Shown here in pieces: positions 41,290 through 50,457 of a DNA stretch of 64,000 nucleotides. Below the pieces are notes generated by a model that ran no database searches, had not been told where the DNA came from, and was given only the letters and a program-made list of their open reading frames with translations. The DNA is from Isochrysis galbana. Taxonomy: Eukaryota > Haptophyta > Isochrysidales > Isochrysidaceae. The translations under genes and the position numbers were made by a program. Location of the stretch: positions 7,132,676 to 7,196,675 of the forward strand of contig CM030933.1 in assembly GCA_018136815.1 (NCBI GenBank), written 5' to 3'. Position 1 is the first letter of the stretch. Every line of letters begins with the position of its first letter.

Positions 41290-44200
41290 TTAGCACTTAG
41301 CGCTACGAACGTGAACGAGAACGGGTACGACTTGAAGGCAGATCAGGAGGAATACGATTTGACTCTTGAACTCGACGTGGAACTTGATTAGACTGGGGAC
41401 TTGAACTTGGACTTGAGAGGAGTCTACAGCGGAGTGAGCTTGGGGTTGAACCGGACGGCGGTCGAAAGTGGTGTCGTACGACTCAACTAGATCAGCACAA
41501 CGCCGAAGCAACTCAATTCGAGACTCCCAAGTAGCTTCAGAACGAGGATAGCCGCGCCATTTGACGAGATACTTGAATGAAACTCCATCGCCCTTGCGAT
41601 CGAGTAACTCTTCGACCAAATACTCATCTCCAGCGAGCGGAGACGAATCGGTGACGGTAAAGTACGGACGAAGATTGGAAATGTGAACTTCATCCTTGAC
41701 TTGACGATTTTCGAGATCGCGTAGACGGTATCGAGTGGCCGAGATGGCTTCTTCTACTCGGTAAGGACCGGAGTAGAGGTATTGAAGTTTGTTGGCGTGG
41801 CCAGGGATTCGACGACAAACTCTGTCTCCTTGTTTGAAGGTAACACCGAGTTTAGACTTTTGAGAGGCGGAGCGCATCGATTCACGTTGGGCTTCTTGAG
41901 TACTTTCGAGGGCGGAACGCCACGACTCGAGAAGCTTCTTATTGAGCTCGGTGGCGTAAGTGACGGCATCGGACGGAGGCCTAGATGGAAGCAACTCAAG
42001 AACAGGAGCAGGGTCAGCAAGTTGAGCTGGAAGACGAAGCTCCCGACCAAACAAGATAGCCGCGGGTGACTTGGGTACGACGCGACCGGCGGTCGCTCGC
42101 ATAGACATGAGAAGAAACGGAAGGTGATCGACCCAATGGGCGCCGCCTTCATTGGAGACTCGAGTCATCGTGAGGAGAGTTTGTTGAGCTCTTTCTACTA
42201 GCCCTACGCCTTCGTGGCGATAGGCTTCAGTAGTGCTCAAGTCCGTGCCGGTCGCTTTGAGAATTAGGTCCACTAATCGAGAGCAAAGATTCGAGCCGGC
42301 GTCGGTTCGAAGTTGGCGAGGGACTCCATAACGAGATACGATGAGACGCATGAAGACGTCTAGACATTTCGAGGACGAGGGGTTACCGTTGCAAGGCTCA
42401 GCTTCAATCCAACGAGAGAGAGAATCGACGAAAACAATCAGCTTGTCAAAACCGGAGCGGCCGGATACGAAATCGTGAGTGGGCGCCATCGAAAGAATAT
42501 CGCAATAGACGACGTCGAAAGGATAAGATCCGATGGAAAGACCGGATGGATGGGCGAGCGGTCGCGGTAACGGTTTGCCAAGAGTGCATTCGTGGCACTC
42601 TCGAACGTATTCCGATACAGAGGCGGACATGCCAGGCCAGTACACTCGAGTACGAAGTAGGGTAGACGTCCTTGTCGCACCTGGGTGACCAAGGTGGTCA
42701 TGGTAGGCGCGGAGGTACGTGTCACGAAGGGACTCCGGAATGTACAAACGAAGAGGAGCCTCTTCCGCTTCTGAGGAGCGGTAGTAGAGTAGGCCATCGC
42801 GAAGGAGGAATCGGGAACTTTTCTTCGACGACGAGCTAGAGTCAATCGAAGAGGAAGCTTTCGGAAGGATCGACTCGACTTCAGAAAGGATCGAGCTGGC
42901 GAGATCGTCGGTAGAGAGCGCTTGACGTAATTCGTCGGCATGAGGCACGCCCACATCGAGATACGAGGAGGTAATCGACTCCGAAGATTCCGATGCTTGA
43001 CGAGCGAGCCTATCGCTTGCTTGTTGGCGGCGAGCGGTGAGGGTGGATGAAGTAACCGCGGCGGCGACTATGTCGTGAATTTCAGAAGAATCGAAAGAAT
43101 GGGCGTCACTCTCCTCGAGATGGAGAGGATCGTGATCAGGCTCGAGAGCAACTAAGCGGGATAAGCCGTCGGCGTCCCAGTGAGTGACTCCAGGTTTGTG
43201 CACGACGTCGAATCTATATTCGGCTAGCTTTAGGACCCATCGCATGAGGCGCGAGGCTGGACCACCGGTGACTTGATCTTTCATCGTGTGAAGCCAGCGC
43301 AAAGCTGAATGGTCTACGACGAGGGTGAAGTGGCGACCCCAAAGATAAGGCCTCCAATTTCGGATCGATTCTAGCGCTGCTAGAAGTTCGATTTCAGTGA
43401 CTGTCCAATGGCGCTCAGCCGGACTCAAGCTACGACCGTAGTATGCAACGACGCGCTCTCTCCCTTCGTCGTCTTTTTGGGCGAGGACGCCGGCGATGCC
43501 GAGCTTGCTAGCACCGTCGGTTTTAACGAGGAAAGGACGGTCGTCTCGAGGAGGTGCAAGTACGGGTTCTTCACAGATAGCTTGCTTGAGATCTTCGATA
43601 GCCTGTCGACAGGCTTCTGTTTGCGACTCGACCGGGACGTCGCACCCTTTCCGCGTGAGAGCGGTTAACGGCGCCGCACGGATCGCAAAACGACGGATGA
43701 AACGGCGGTAGTAGGAGCACAATCCAAGGAACGAACGGACGGCTTCGATCGAGTTGATTTGGGTTGGGTCGATTTTCGAGACAGCTTCCACTTTCTTGGG
43801 ATCCATCCGAAGACCTTCACGCGAAACAACGTGGCCGAGATATTCAGCCGAGGTGGCAAAGAAAACGCATTTCGACATCTTGCAAGTGAGGCCCGCCCAG
43901 ATGAGACGTTCCAAGACAAGATCAAGACGGTGTAACATTTGTTGGAATGACGACTCTTCCCTGGCCTGCAGCGAGTCACCTACACCTGTCGACCAGGCGC
44001 CGACATCATCCAAGTATGGCATACAAATCTCCCATGCCAGCCCACCGAGAACGGCGTCCATGAGGCGGCACATATACGAGGGACCGGATTGAACACCGAA
44101 AGGCAAGTAATTGAACTCGTACTTGCCGCGATGAGTAGTGAACGCGGTGATATGTTTATCGGATTCTTTGATCGGTATACCCCAGAAACCAGATGCCAGG

Positions 44201-47200
44201 TCCAGGGTGCAAAGGAATAGAGAATCGAGGTTGCCTTGACCGGACGACAATCGGTCGATGGCTTCTACCGTGAGGGGAAGAGGGCTGTCCTCTAGACGAA
44301 GCTTGGAGTTGACGTCGCGATAATCTACGCAGAAACGTACGGAGCCATCCTTCTTAGTGACTAACACGACTCGAGAGGCCCACGACGAATTTGATTTCCT
44401 AATGATGCCCGCGGACTCCATCTTGCAAACTTCGTCCTCTATGATCTTCTCACCCTCTCGTCCAACTCTAGACGGTGCGTGACGGTGAGCTTCGGCTCCG
44501 GGGTTGAGCGGTAGCTCTACCTCCATCACGTGAGTGTGATTCGGGTTAGTCGGGTCAATTGCGAAAGCAGCGATACGTCGGGCCAGTAGACGACGAACTT
44601 GTTCACGTTGGGGCATCGAGAGACGGCCCTCGGGGTCGATCTTGGCTGCCTCGAGGAGCTTGCGTTGGTCCTCGTTGAGCGACTCAATCACATCCGGCGA
44701 GTTATTGTCACCGACGCGGTGATAAGTTCCAGCGTGAATCTTGAATCGAACCTGTAGCGAAGCTACAGGATGGAACGACGGAAGGTGTAGTGGTTTGGGG
44801 TCAGTATTGGCCACCGTAACCGCGATGGTGTGGTCGGATTTCGGCCTCTCTACTTGAGGGATGACGAGCGGAGAGCTGTCAATAGTCTCGCGTGTAGGGA
44901 GCCGGTCCACGAGCATGGCGCAGTCTTCGTGTTCTCGAAGAGCTAGCGGAATTCGGACGTGAAACGTCGCCCGATGATAGGCCGGGATCGTGATAGGTTC
45001 ATGGGTATATAGGAGGTACTCGGAGCCACAAGACGCCGGCGCTTTGGCGGCAAACTCATCGGCCGTGTTGAAGAGCGGCTCGGAGACTAGCTGGTTGTCG
45101 TTTTCGGCGGCTTGCGGCCCTCGGAAGAAGTCAGTCGTGATTGGGTTCGCGGAGGTCGGACAGACCTGTGCACAAGTCATGCTGACAGGGACCACCGCTA
45201 TCGGTGACGTCGAGACGCGAAAGATCGGCGGAGCGTCGGGGCTTGGACTGCCATTAACCTCAAGAGGAGCCACCGTGGATGGGGCACCGAGGGTGATAGA
45301 GCCGTCCGCGCTGTCGGAGGCGAGCTGAATCGAAGCGGCGTGCGTAGCTAAGAAGTCGTTCCCGAGCAGTAGCATCGGGTTGCCTTCAATCACCATGAAC
45401 GTATGACGAAAGAGAAATCCACCGACGGAGAAAACGATTCGAGCCTTGCCTCGCGTGATAAGAGGTAGGCCGTCTGGGCCATGGAGCGGTGTCACTACGG
45501 CTTGCGGCAGCCGCTCGACGCATGCGTCGTTGGGTAGGCTGGACAAGAGGGAAGTGGTCACGACCGACGGGCCAGCTCCGGTGTCAGCGAGTGTGCTGTT
45601 GACCGTGAGGGCGGAGTCGGCTAAGATTACTCCTTCTTTGCCGGCAGCCTCGCCGGAGCGGCAGACCATTAGATCTCGAACATATAGACAATGCCTTGGG
45701 TAGGCAGATGGTAGGGTATCCACGACGCTCTCCGGCCGGTGCGCGGTCACGTGTGCAATGGTGTCGGACAGGGACGGGGTTGGTCGCCAGCGTCGTTGCT
45801 CGGGTGAATTCGTCGTCAAACTGGTCGTCGTCTCTTCGGGTACTCCGACTGCCGCTATCGTGGCAGAGGGCCTAGAGGGGTCGTCCTCGTTGGTAGCGGT
45901 ACAGGGTGATAGCTTGGGACTAGTGTAGCCCAGGCCTCTCTTGTCGGTGGGGTGCCTCGGGTGGTCGGACATCTTTTCCCAATCTTTCTCGAGACGGGCT
46001 TGGGCTTCTGTCTTGGGTCTTCGAACTAATGAGGCTAGCTCTTCGGCGCGGATGCCTTTGGCTTCCACGAACTCGATCGGCGCTCGGACGGCAGCGGCGA
46101 GGTCGGATTCCTCGTCGGCGTTTCGTCCGGCTAGAGCTTGCGCTCTTATTTCGTCAGCGGTTTCGAGCGTGACGTTGGACCATTTCTGGTCCCCGTTCAC
46201 TCCGAATGATTGCCATTGTTGGCGCCGCTTCCGGAGAGTCGTCGGCGTCGTCGGACGCGGCGAGCTCGCGCGTGCCGGAGGCGGGGCGGTCCATGGAGAG
46301 AATGGGTCGTGGAGTGTAGACTCGGAGGCGTGGAGTGGCGTGTCGTTGTCGTGGTTATCGTGGGTTTCTTTTTGGTCTTCGTGGTTGTCTGACTCGGGAG
46401 TAGCTGGACGGGAAACAACGGGGTCGGAAGAAACTTCACTCGTTTCCCTCCCCCTCTCATAACGATGAAGAGCCGACCACGGCTCGTAGGCGGTAGCCTC
46501 GGTCGAGCTAAGTGAAGGCCGGTCCAATAGGCTGCACCGCGCGCAAGCGAGTAGCTCTAACGCGGACAATTTCTTCGTCGACGTCTGGTCTCGCTGTTGG
46601 CTCAAATGTCGAAGAAGAACCGGCATCCAATGGATCGCCATCGCTCCAGCTACACCGACGTAGGTGCGGCTGCGAAGAGCGCCACGGTGCGGTGAAGGAG
46701 AGAGGTTAGCCATGGCCGACTCACGGCCATCCACGACGCAAGTTGGCTGGAGGGGCGGCAGCCCTTTGGTGAGGTACAACCCGGTGGCTTTCTGGTGTCC
46801 AGTGCCGTGCTCCCAGGGTTGGACGAATTGGGTCGGGGTCAACCCCCCGACTAAACGGCGAGCTTCCGCATGCATCCGAGGGTTCTCGACCGCTACAAAC
46901 GGAGCAGTGGCGGAGGCCATTGACTTGAAGACGCGAGCGGCCGACTCAAGAGCGGCACGACGTCCGGGTTCTTGGGAGAGCCATTGACTGCTGACAGCGG
47001 AGAGGTACGTGCAGGGCGGGTGGGCGATGACTAGGTCCCAACCTAGGTTTTGGACATGAAGCGCGTCGCCTTGGAAGTGGGGCACGTAATCGATCTCGGA
47101 AGGATACAAATCGCACGTAGCTACATCAGCACCGGCGAGTAGGAACATGGAGGAGACGACGCCGCTCGTCTCGCCAACGACGAGAACGCGTGGTGCGTGA

Positions 47201-48921
47201 CAGCCAGACGTCAGCCCGTCTTGGACTCGTTGATTCATCTTCGTGAGCTCAGCGCAAAGCTCATCGAAGTGCTTGGGTAGCGCGGCGGCAGGCGAGGCTA
47301 GGGTGCCATTGCGAGGCCGGCGAAGCTCTTGGGCTGCCTCCGTGAGGTGCCGAGGTAATACCACCGCAGAGCCGCTCGCTCGTGCACGAAGAGAGGCGAG
47401 AGCGTGGAGAGCGGGTGACGGGGTATCATCACGGGTGCCGACATCGGAGTTGTTTTGAGAGGAATCGAAGGACTGGATCGCGGACGCATTGATCGCTGCC
47501 ACGCGCATGATGGTGGTGGCAGTGGTATCGAGAGGCAGGCAGTGCTCGGAGGCGGCGACCGGTGGCCGCAGCGACGTAGGACGAATGGAAGAAGACTCGG
47601 ATATCGACGACGTAGAGACGGGCTCGGAGGACGGGATTGACGAAGAAACTCGGAGAAGTGGGGTGTCGGACGGCGGCGACGGACGCCGCGGCCGCGAGAC
47701 CACCGGTGAGAGACATGAAGGACATGGCTCAGGGACTCGGTTGGGCTGGCTCAATGGGCGTAGAAGCTCGGTTTGGGAGGCCGCCGTTCCTCGACGTGCA
47801 GAGGAGTTGTGGTCACTCTCCATGGTCACGTCGGAAGAGGAGACGTCGTTGCATTCTGTCGTCGGCGGGGTCGGCGCCGGCGAAAGAAGGGACGTGGCTG
47901 TCGTAGAAGCCGGCTGCGGGGAAGGCTGGGGCCAGGGTGGTGGCTCTGCGGCAGCGGCTGGCGTGGGTAGTGGCCGAAGAGGTTCTGCAATGCGAAGCAT
48001 TCTTCGGAGGACTTGGCTCGGGCTAGCGGGTGGATGGACCGCTGAAATTACGGTGGATTCAGACTCGAATTCGGAAGACTCGGCGACTTGAGAGGGGCTA
48101 GGAGACGGCTGTTCAAGCTCCTCCAGGGCTCTCGGTTGATGGGGTGGCGTGGGAACGCCGGTGGTCGACCGCGGACTCCGCGGTGACGTTAATTTGTACT
48201 CGGACTCGGACTCGTCGTTTCTGGCGTGCTGGACGCCAATAACAGGGCTAACTTTCGAAATGGGAACGGACGGGGCCGGCTCAAAGGTGAAGCCCCCTGG
48301 CGTCGCAACCGTCGGTGAGGACGAAGCTGAAGCTTGTGATGACAATAGGGGCACGGTGGCCAGCACCGGTTGGCTCGGTGCGGCCGAAATCTCGGACTCG
48401 GTGACGGGCTTGATTACGCGGGCTCGGGATGCACTGTCTTGTGCGATTGGACTCGGACTCGGAACGGAAACGGAAGGGATCGGCTCGGCGGCGTGCAGCC
48501 TGCTGGAGTGGCAGGCCGGCTGCGGCGAGACTCGGAACGGTGGCTCGGACAAGGACACAGTGGCTGTCGTCGAGGGCTTCGGCGTCAGCTTGTGTTTGGA
48601 CTCGATACGCGGTGGCTCGTGAAACGGGGCTCGGTTGTGGTTGGAATTCTGGAAGTGACCGGAGATTCCAAATGACTCAGACTCGGGGCGCGGAGGACCG
48701 AAGGTGAACACTCCCGCGGAAGGAGTGGTCGTCGGAGGCTCAGTGAGTGGCTGGAGCTCCGTTAATCCTGCGGTCGACCGCGTGGTAGGACTCGGTGACG
48801 TTGTAAACTCGGACTCGGACTCGGACTCGGACTCGGATGGCTCAGAACGGGGTTTGCTCAAAACAGGCTTGGACTCGGACTCGAAAGAAAGTGGGGAAGA
48901 ACCGGAGAACTGCGCCTCCAT
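41290..48921 (-). CDS. pol: Pol polyprotein: methyltransferase-like, protease, RT, RNase H, integrase, chromodomain
   Basis: 2543 residues from the first ATG; the frame is open for another 190 codons upstream to a TAG at 49,492. Domain order: Ser/Pro/Glu-rich tract (1-560); phage-type cytosine methyltransferase-like domain (577-772); linker; retropepsin with LADTGAGPSVV (catalytic D1113) and MLLLGNDFL; reverse transcriptase from about 1465, with DYRDVN, GKYEFNYLPFGVQSGPSYM and the YLDD centre at 1636; RNase H (KTDGASKLGIAGVLAQ, then DHSALRWL); integrase zinc finger (HDHLGHPG onward to CHECTLGK, 2074-2115); integrase core with D2141, the Asp of LRTDAGSNL, and E2243 of GLVERAQQ; chromodomain (2433-2485: EYLVEELLDRK, YLVKWRGYPRSEATWE). 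All catalytic residues I can check are present. The integrase-then-chromodomain order is that of chromoviruses. The methyltransferase-like domain is not a normal part of such elements. Confidence 0.93.
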   Translation of the reverse strand: MEAQFSGSSPLSFESESKPVLSKPRSEPSESESESESEFTTSPSPTTRSTAGLTELQPLTEPPTTTPSAGVFTFGPPRPESESFGISGHFQNSNHNRAPFHEPPRIESKHKLTPKPSTTATVSLSEPPFRVSPQPACHSSRLHAAEPIPSVSVPSPSPIAQDSASRARVIKPVTESEISAAPSQPVLATVPLLSSQASASSSPTVATPGGFTFEPAPSVPISKVSPVIGVQHARNDESESEYKLTSPRSPRSTTGVPTPPHQPRALEELEQPSPSPSQVAESSEFESESTVISAVHPPASPSQVLRRMLRIAEPLRPLPTPAAAAEPPPWPQPSPQPASTTATSLLSPAPTPPTTECNDVSSSDVTMESDHNSSARRGTAASQTELLRPLSQPNRVPEPCPSCLSPVVSRPRRPSPPSDTPLLRVSSSIPSSEPVSTSSISESSSIRPTSLRPPVAASEHCLPLDTTATTIMRVAAINASAIQSFDSSQNNSDVGTRDDTPSPALHALASLRARASGSAVVLPRHLTEAAQELRRPRNGTLASPAAALPKHFDELCAELTKMNQRVQDGLTSGCHAPRVLVVGETSGVVSSMFLLAGADVATCDLYPSEIDYVPHFQGDALHVQNLGWDLVIAHPPCTYLSAVSSQWLSQEPGRRAALESAARVFKSMASATAPFVAVENPRMHAEARRLVGGLTPTQFVQPWEHGTGHQKATGLYLTKGLPPLQPTCVVDGRESAMANLSPSPHRGALRSRTYVGVAGAMAIHWMPVLLRHLSQQRDQTSTKKLSALELLACARCSLLDRPSLSSTEATAYEPWSALHRYERGRETSEVSSDPVVSRPATPESDNHEDQKETHDNHDNDTPLHASESTLHDPFSPWTAPPPARASSPRPTTPTTLRKRRQQWQSFGVNGDQKWSNVTLETADEIRAQALAGRNADEESDLAAAVRAPIEFVEAKGIRAEELASLVRRPKTEAQARLEKDWEKMSDHPRHPTDKRGLGYTSPKLSPCTATNEDDPSRPSATIAAVGVPEETTTSLTTNSPEQRRWRPTPSLSDTIAHVTAHRPESVVDTLPSAYPRHCLYVRDLMVCRSGEAAGKEGVILADSALTVNSTLADTGAGPSVVTTSLLSSLPNDACVERLPQAVVTPLHGPDGLPLITRGKARIVFSVGGFLFRHTFMVIEGNPMLLLGNDFLATHAASIQLASDSADGSITLGAPSTVAPLEVNGSPSPDAPPIFRVSTSPIAVVPVSMTCAQVCPTSANPITTDFFRGPQAAENDNQLVSEPLFNTADEFAAKAPASCGSEYLLYTHEPITIPAYHRATFHVRIPLALREHEDCAMLVDRLPTRETIDSSPLVIPQVERPKSDHTIAVTVANTDPKPLHLPSFHPVASLQVRFKIHAGTYHRVGDNNSPDVIESLNEDQRKLLEAAKIDPEGRLSMPQREQVRRLLARRIAAFAIDPTNPNHTHVMEVELPLNPGAEAHRHAPSRVGREGEKIIEDEVCKMESAGIIRKSNSSWASRVVLVTKKDGSVRFCVDYRDVNSKLRLEDSPLPLTVEAIDRLSSGQGNLDSLFLCTLDLASGFWGIPIKESDKHITAFTTHRGKYEFNYLPFGVQSGPSYMCRLMDAVLGGLAWEICMPYLDDVGAWSTGVGDSLQAREESSFQQMLHRLDLVLERLIWAGLTCKMSKCVFFATSAEYLGHVVSREGLRMDPKKVEAVSKIDPTQINSIEAVRSFLGLCSYYRRFIRRFAIRAAPLTALTRKGCDVPVESQTEACRQAIEDLKQAICEEPVLAPPRDDRPFLVKTDGASKLGIAGVLAQKDDEGRERVVAYYGRSLSPAERHWTVTEIELLAALESIRNWRPYLWGRHFTLVVDHSALRWLHTMKDQVTGGPASRLMRWVLKLAEYRFDVVHKPGVTHWDADGLSRLVALEPDHDPLHLEESDAHSFDSSEIHDIVAAAVTSSTLTARRQQASDRLARQASESSESITSSYLDVGVPHADELRQALSTDDLASSILSEVESILPKASSSIDSSSSSKKSSRFLLRDGLLYYRSSEAEEAPLRLYIPESLRDTYLRAYHDHLGHPGATRTSTLLRTRVYWPGMSASVSEYVRECHECTLGKPLPRPLAHPSGLSIGSYPFDVVYCDILSMAPTHDFVSGRSGFDKLIVFVDSLSRWIEAEPCNGNPSSSKCLDVFMRLIVSRYGVPRQLRTDAGSNLCSRLVDLILKATGTDLSTTEAYRHEGVGLVERAQQTLLTMTRVSNEGGAHWVDHLPFLLMSMRATAGRVVPKSPAAILFGRELRLPAQLADPAPVLELLPSRPPSDAVTYATELNKKLLESWRSALESTQEAQRESMRSASQKSKLGVTFKQGDRVCRRIPGHANKLQYLYSGPYRVEEAISATRYRLRDLENRQVKDEVHISNLRPYFTVTDSSPLAGDEYLVEELLDRKGDGVSFKYLVKWRGYPRSEATWESRIELLRRCADLVESYDTTFDRRPVQPQAHSAVDSSQVQVQVPSLIKFHVEFKSQIVFLLICLQVVPVLVHVRSAKC
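46606..47193 (-). other. Phage-type cytosine-C5 methyltransferase-like domain within Pol
   Basis: Residues 577-772 of Pol. In order: PRVLVVGETSGVVSSMFLLA (position of the SAM-binding motif I; small phage enzymes read VLVA-E-SG-VR-AF here), CDLYPSE, GWDLVIAHPPCTYLSAVSS with the catalytic Cys in Pro-Pro-Cys at 47,011-47,019, FVAVENPRM (motif VI Glu-Asn), QPWEHGTGHQKATGLYLTKG, LPPLQPT, and RSRTYVGVAGAMAIHW (the closing motif of the same phage group). All landmarks appear in the usual order at the usual spacing for the roughly 200-residue phage family often named DNA cytosine methyltransferase. It has no large target-recognition domain and does not look like eukaryotic DNMT1 or DNMT3. Whether it is active cannot be judged from sequence. 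Confidence 0.85.
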
Positions 48922-49491
48922 CGTCGTAGTAATGGAGACTGGTGATACCGGTGATGACTGGACTGGGCTCAGACTCGTAGATGGGCTCGCGGTGGCGTAA
49001 GACGAAGAGGGTAATTCTGAACGTGACTTGGACTCGGACTCGTACTCGGGAGACGTTTTGTGGCTCGGACATGCGAAATTTGATTTGAAGGATTGAAGGT
49101 TGGATTGGGCCTGCGGCGGCTGGATTTTCGCAGACCGTGAGGTCTTGGACTGGGGATGCTTGAGGAGTGGCGGGGGGTAGCGGTTGAGCGGCTTGAGTTG
49201 ATAGAGAGGCGGTGACGGTTGACTTGGTTTTGAGGACTCGTGCGTGATATCGAGAATCAGGATGGAATCATCGGCATTGGGAGAAATAGGGGCAATCGGC
49301 GAGGAGGCAGGAGAAAGAGGGGGATGGAGGTGGCAGGGCTTGTCTGGAACTTGGGGAATCTTGGGGTACCGGTTGGAGGCCGTAGAAGTACTCGGCCGTA
49401 GCGTAATACGATCTTTTGGTGGGTGGCGTTCAGGCCCACTACCCTGGACTGGTAGCGGGGTAACAGCGCGGACGTGGGCCCCGCCGGCGAC

Positions 49492-50445
49492 CTACTGGGC
49501 CGGACGGAGAACAACCATCGTGCGGAGGCGGCGGTGGACTTCTGGGTCGTTACCACACTCGCCACTGCCGCCTTCGCAGAGAAAACGAATGTATGGTTGG
49601 CAAACGACGGGGTTATGAGCTCCGTCGCCCGTGCCATACTTCCACAAGTCTGCCTCGGGCGTACCAGATGGAGCCCGGGGACGAAAGGCGCAGTACGCGC
49701 AGCCGTTGGCGTCGGTCCACTCCTTGACGTCGCGGTCTAAGTCGTCGAGACGCGGCGCCGTCATGGTGGCATCCGAGGGACGGCAGCGCGTGAGCGCAGC
49801 GCGAAGGGCCGGGTGACCCGCGTAACGAGAGATTTGCCAGAAGCGGGCTCGCGCTCGAGACCAGCTACCTGGATCCCATTCCGAGAGGCCCGAATCGGCC
49901 GGAAGCCCAAGGCCGTTCGGAGGGGGATCACATTGGCGACGGGAAGACGTGCTTTTGCCGAGGGGACGGTCAAGAAGTGCGTCCGGTAACGGAGACGATG
50001 CGGAGTAATTCGTAGGCGGAGGCGGAGCCCGACGATTGTCAGCGCCAGTCGCCTTGCGGTTCGAGTTGTTGTTTTGCGATTTTAATGCCTCGGCCACCGC
50101 CGCTTGGACGGCGGCGACCATCGAAGCCGTAGTGTCTGCGGGGTTAGAGGCAGTCTTAGCAACCTTGGCGGTCTTGGTGGACTTGGAAGTAGTCGCCGGC
50201 GGCGTCACGGCGGCGACCGTGACCGACGCTTGTTGGCCAGCGCGGGCTTGTTCGTACGGGCTCAGGTAGCGCTGGCAGAGGTTGACGCACGAAAGGGCCG
50301 AACGAGGGAGCTCGTGGTTCTCGACGCGGAAGCGAGTCTTCGCAAGACACTCGCCGAACTTGGTCGCGTTATCCACGCCGCGAGCCGCGTCGACCTTGTC
50401 GTTCCGAATGATGGACTCGAATCGTTGATTGATATCGTGCGACAT
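49492..50445 (-). CDS. Second Gag-region ORF with Cys/His cluster
   Basis: 317 residues from MSHDINQRF; the frame is continuous with Gag upstream except for one TAG, and with Pol downstream except for another TAG (49,492-49,494). The first 80 residues are helical and look like the end of the capsid region. An Ala/Thr/Lys-rich linker follows. Near the C-terminus lies NGCAYCAFRPRAPSG, then TGDGAHNPVVCQPYIRFLC and GECGNDPEVH, a CxxC-H-C-C type cluster where retroelements carry the nucleocapsid zinc knuckle, though not the canonical CCHC spacing. Role inferred: RNA binding in the particle. Confidence 0.7.
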   Translation of the reverse strand: MSHDINQRFESIIRNDKVDAARGVDNATKFGECLAKTRFRVENHELPRSALSCVNLCQRYLSPYEQARAGQQASVTVAAVTPPATTSKSTKTAKVAKTASNPADTTASMVAAVQAAVAEALKSQNNNSNRKATGADNRRAPPPPTNYSASSPLPDALLDRPLGKSTSSRRQCDPPPNGLGLPADSGLSEWDPGSWSRARARFWQISRYAGHPALRAALTRCRPSDATMTAPRLDDLDRDVKEWTDANGCAYCAFRPRAPSGTPEADLWKYGTGDGAHNPVVCQPYIRFLCEGGSGECGNDPEVHRRLRTMVVLRPAQ

Positions 50446-50457
50446 GTTTGGGTGGTC

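Noticed and set aside
46606-47193. An N6-adenine or cap methyltransferase instead of a cytosine-C5 type
   Set aside because: The motif is Pro-Pro-Cys followed later by Glu-Asn, not (D/N)PP(Y/F). The surrounding landmarks are those of the phage cytosine-C5 group.
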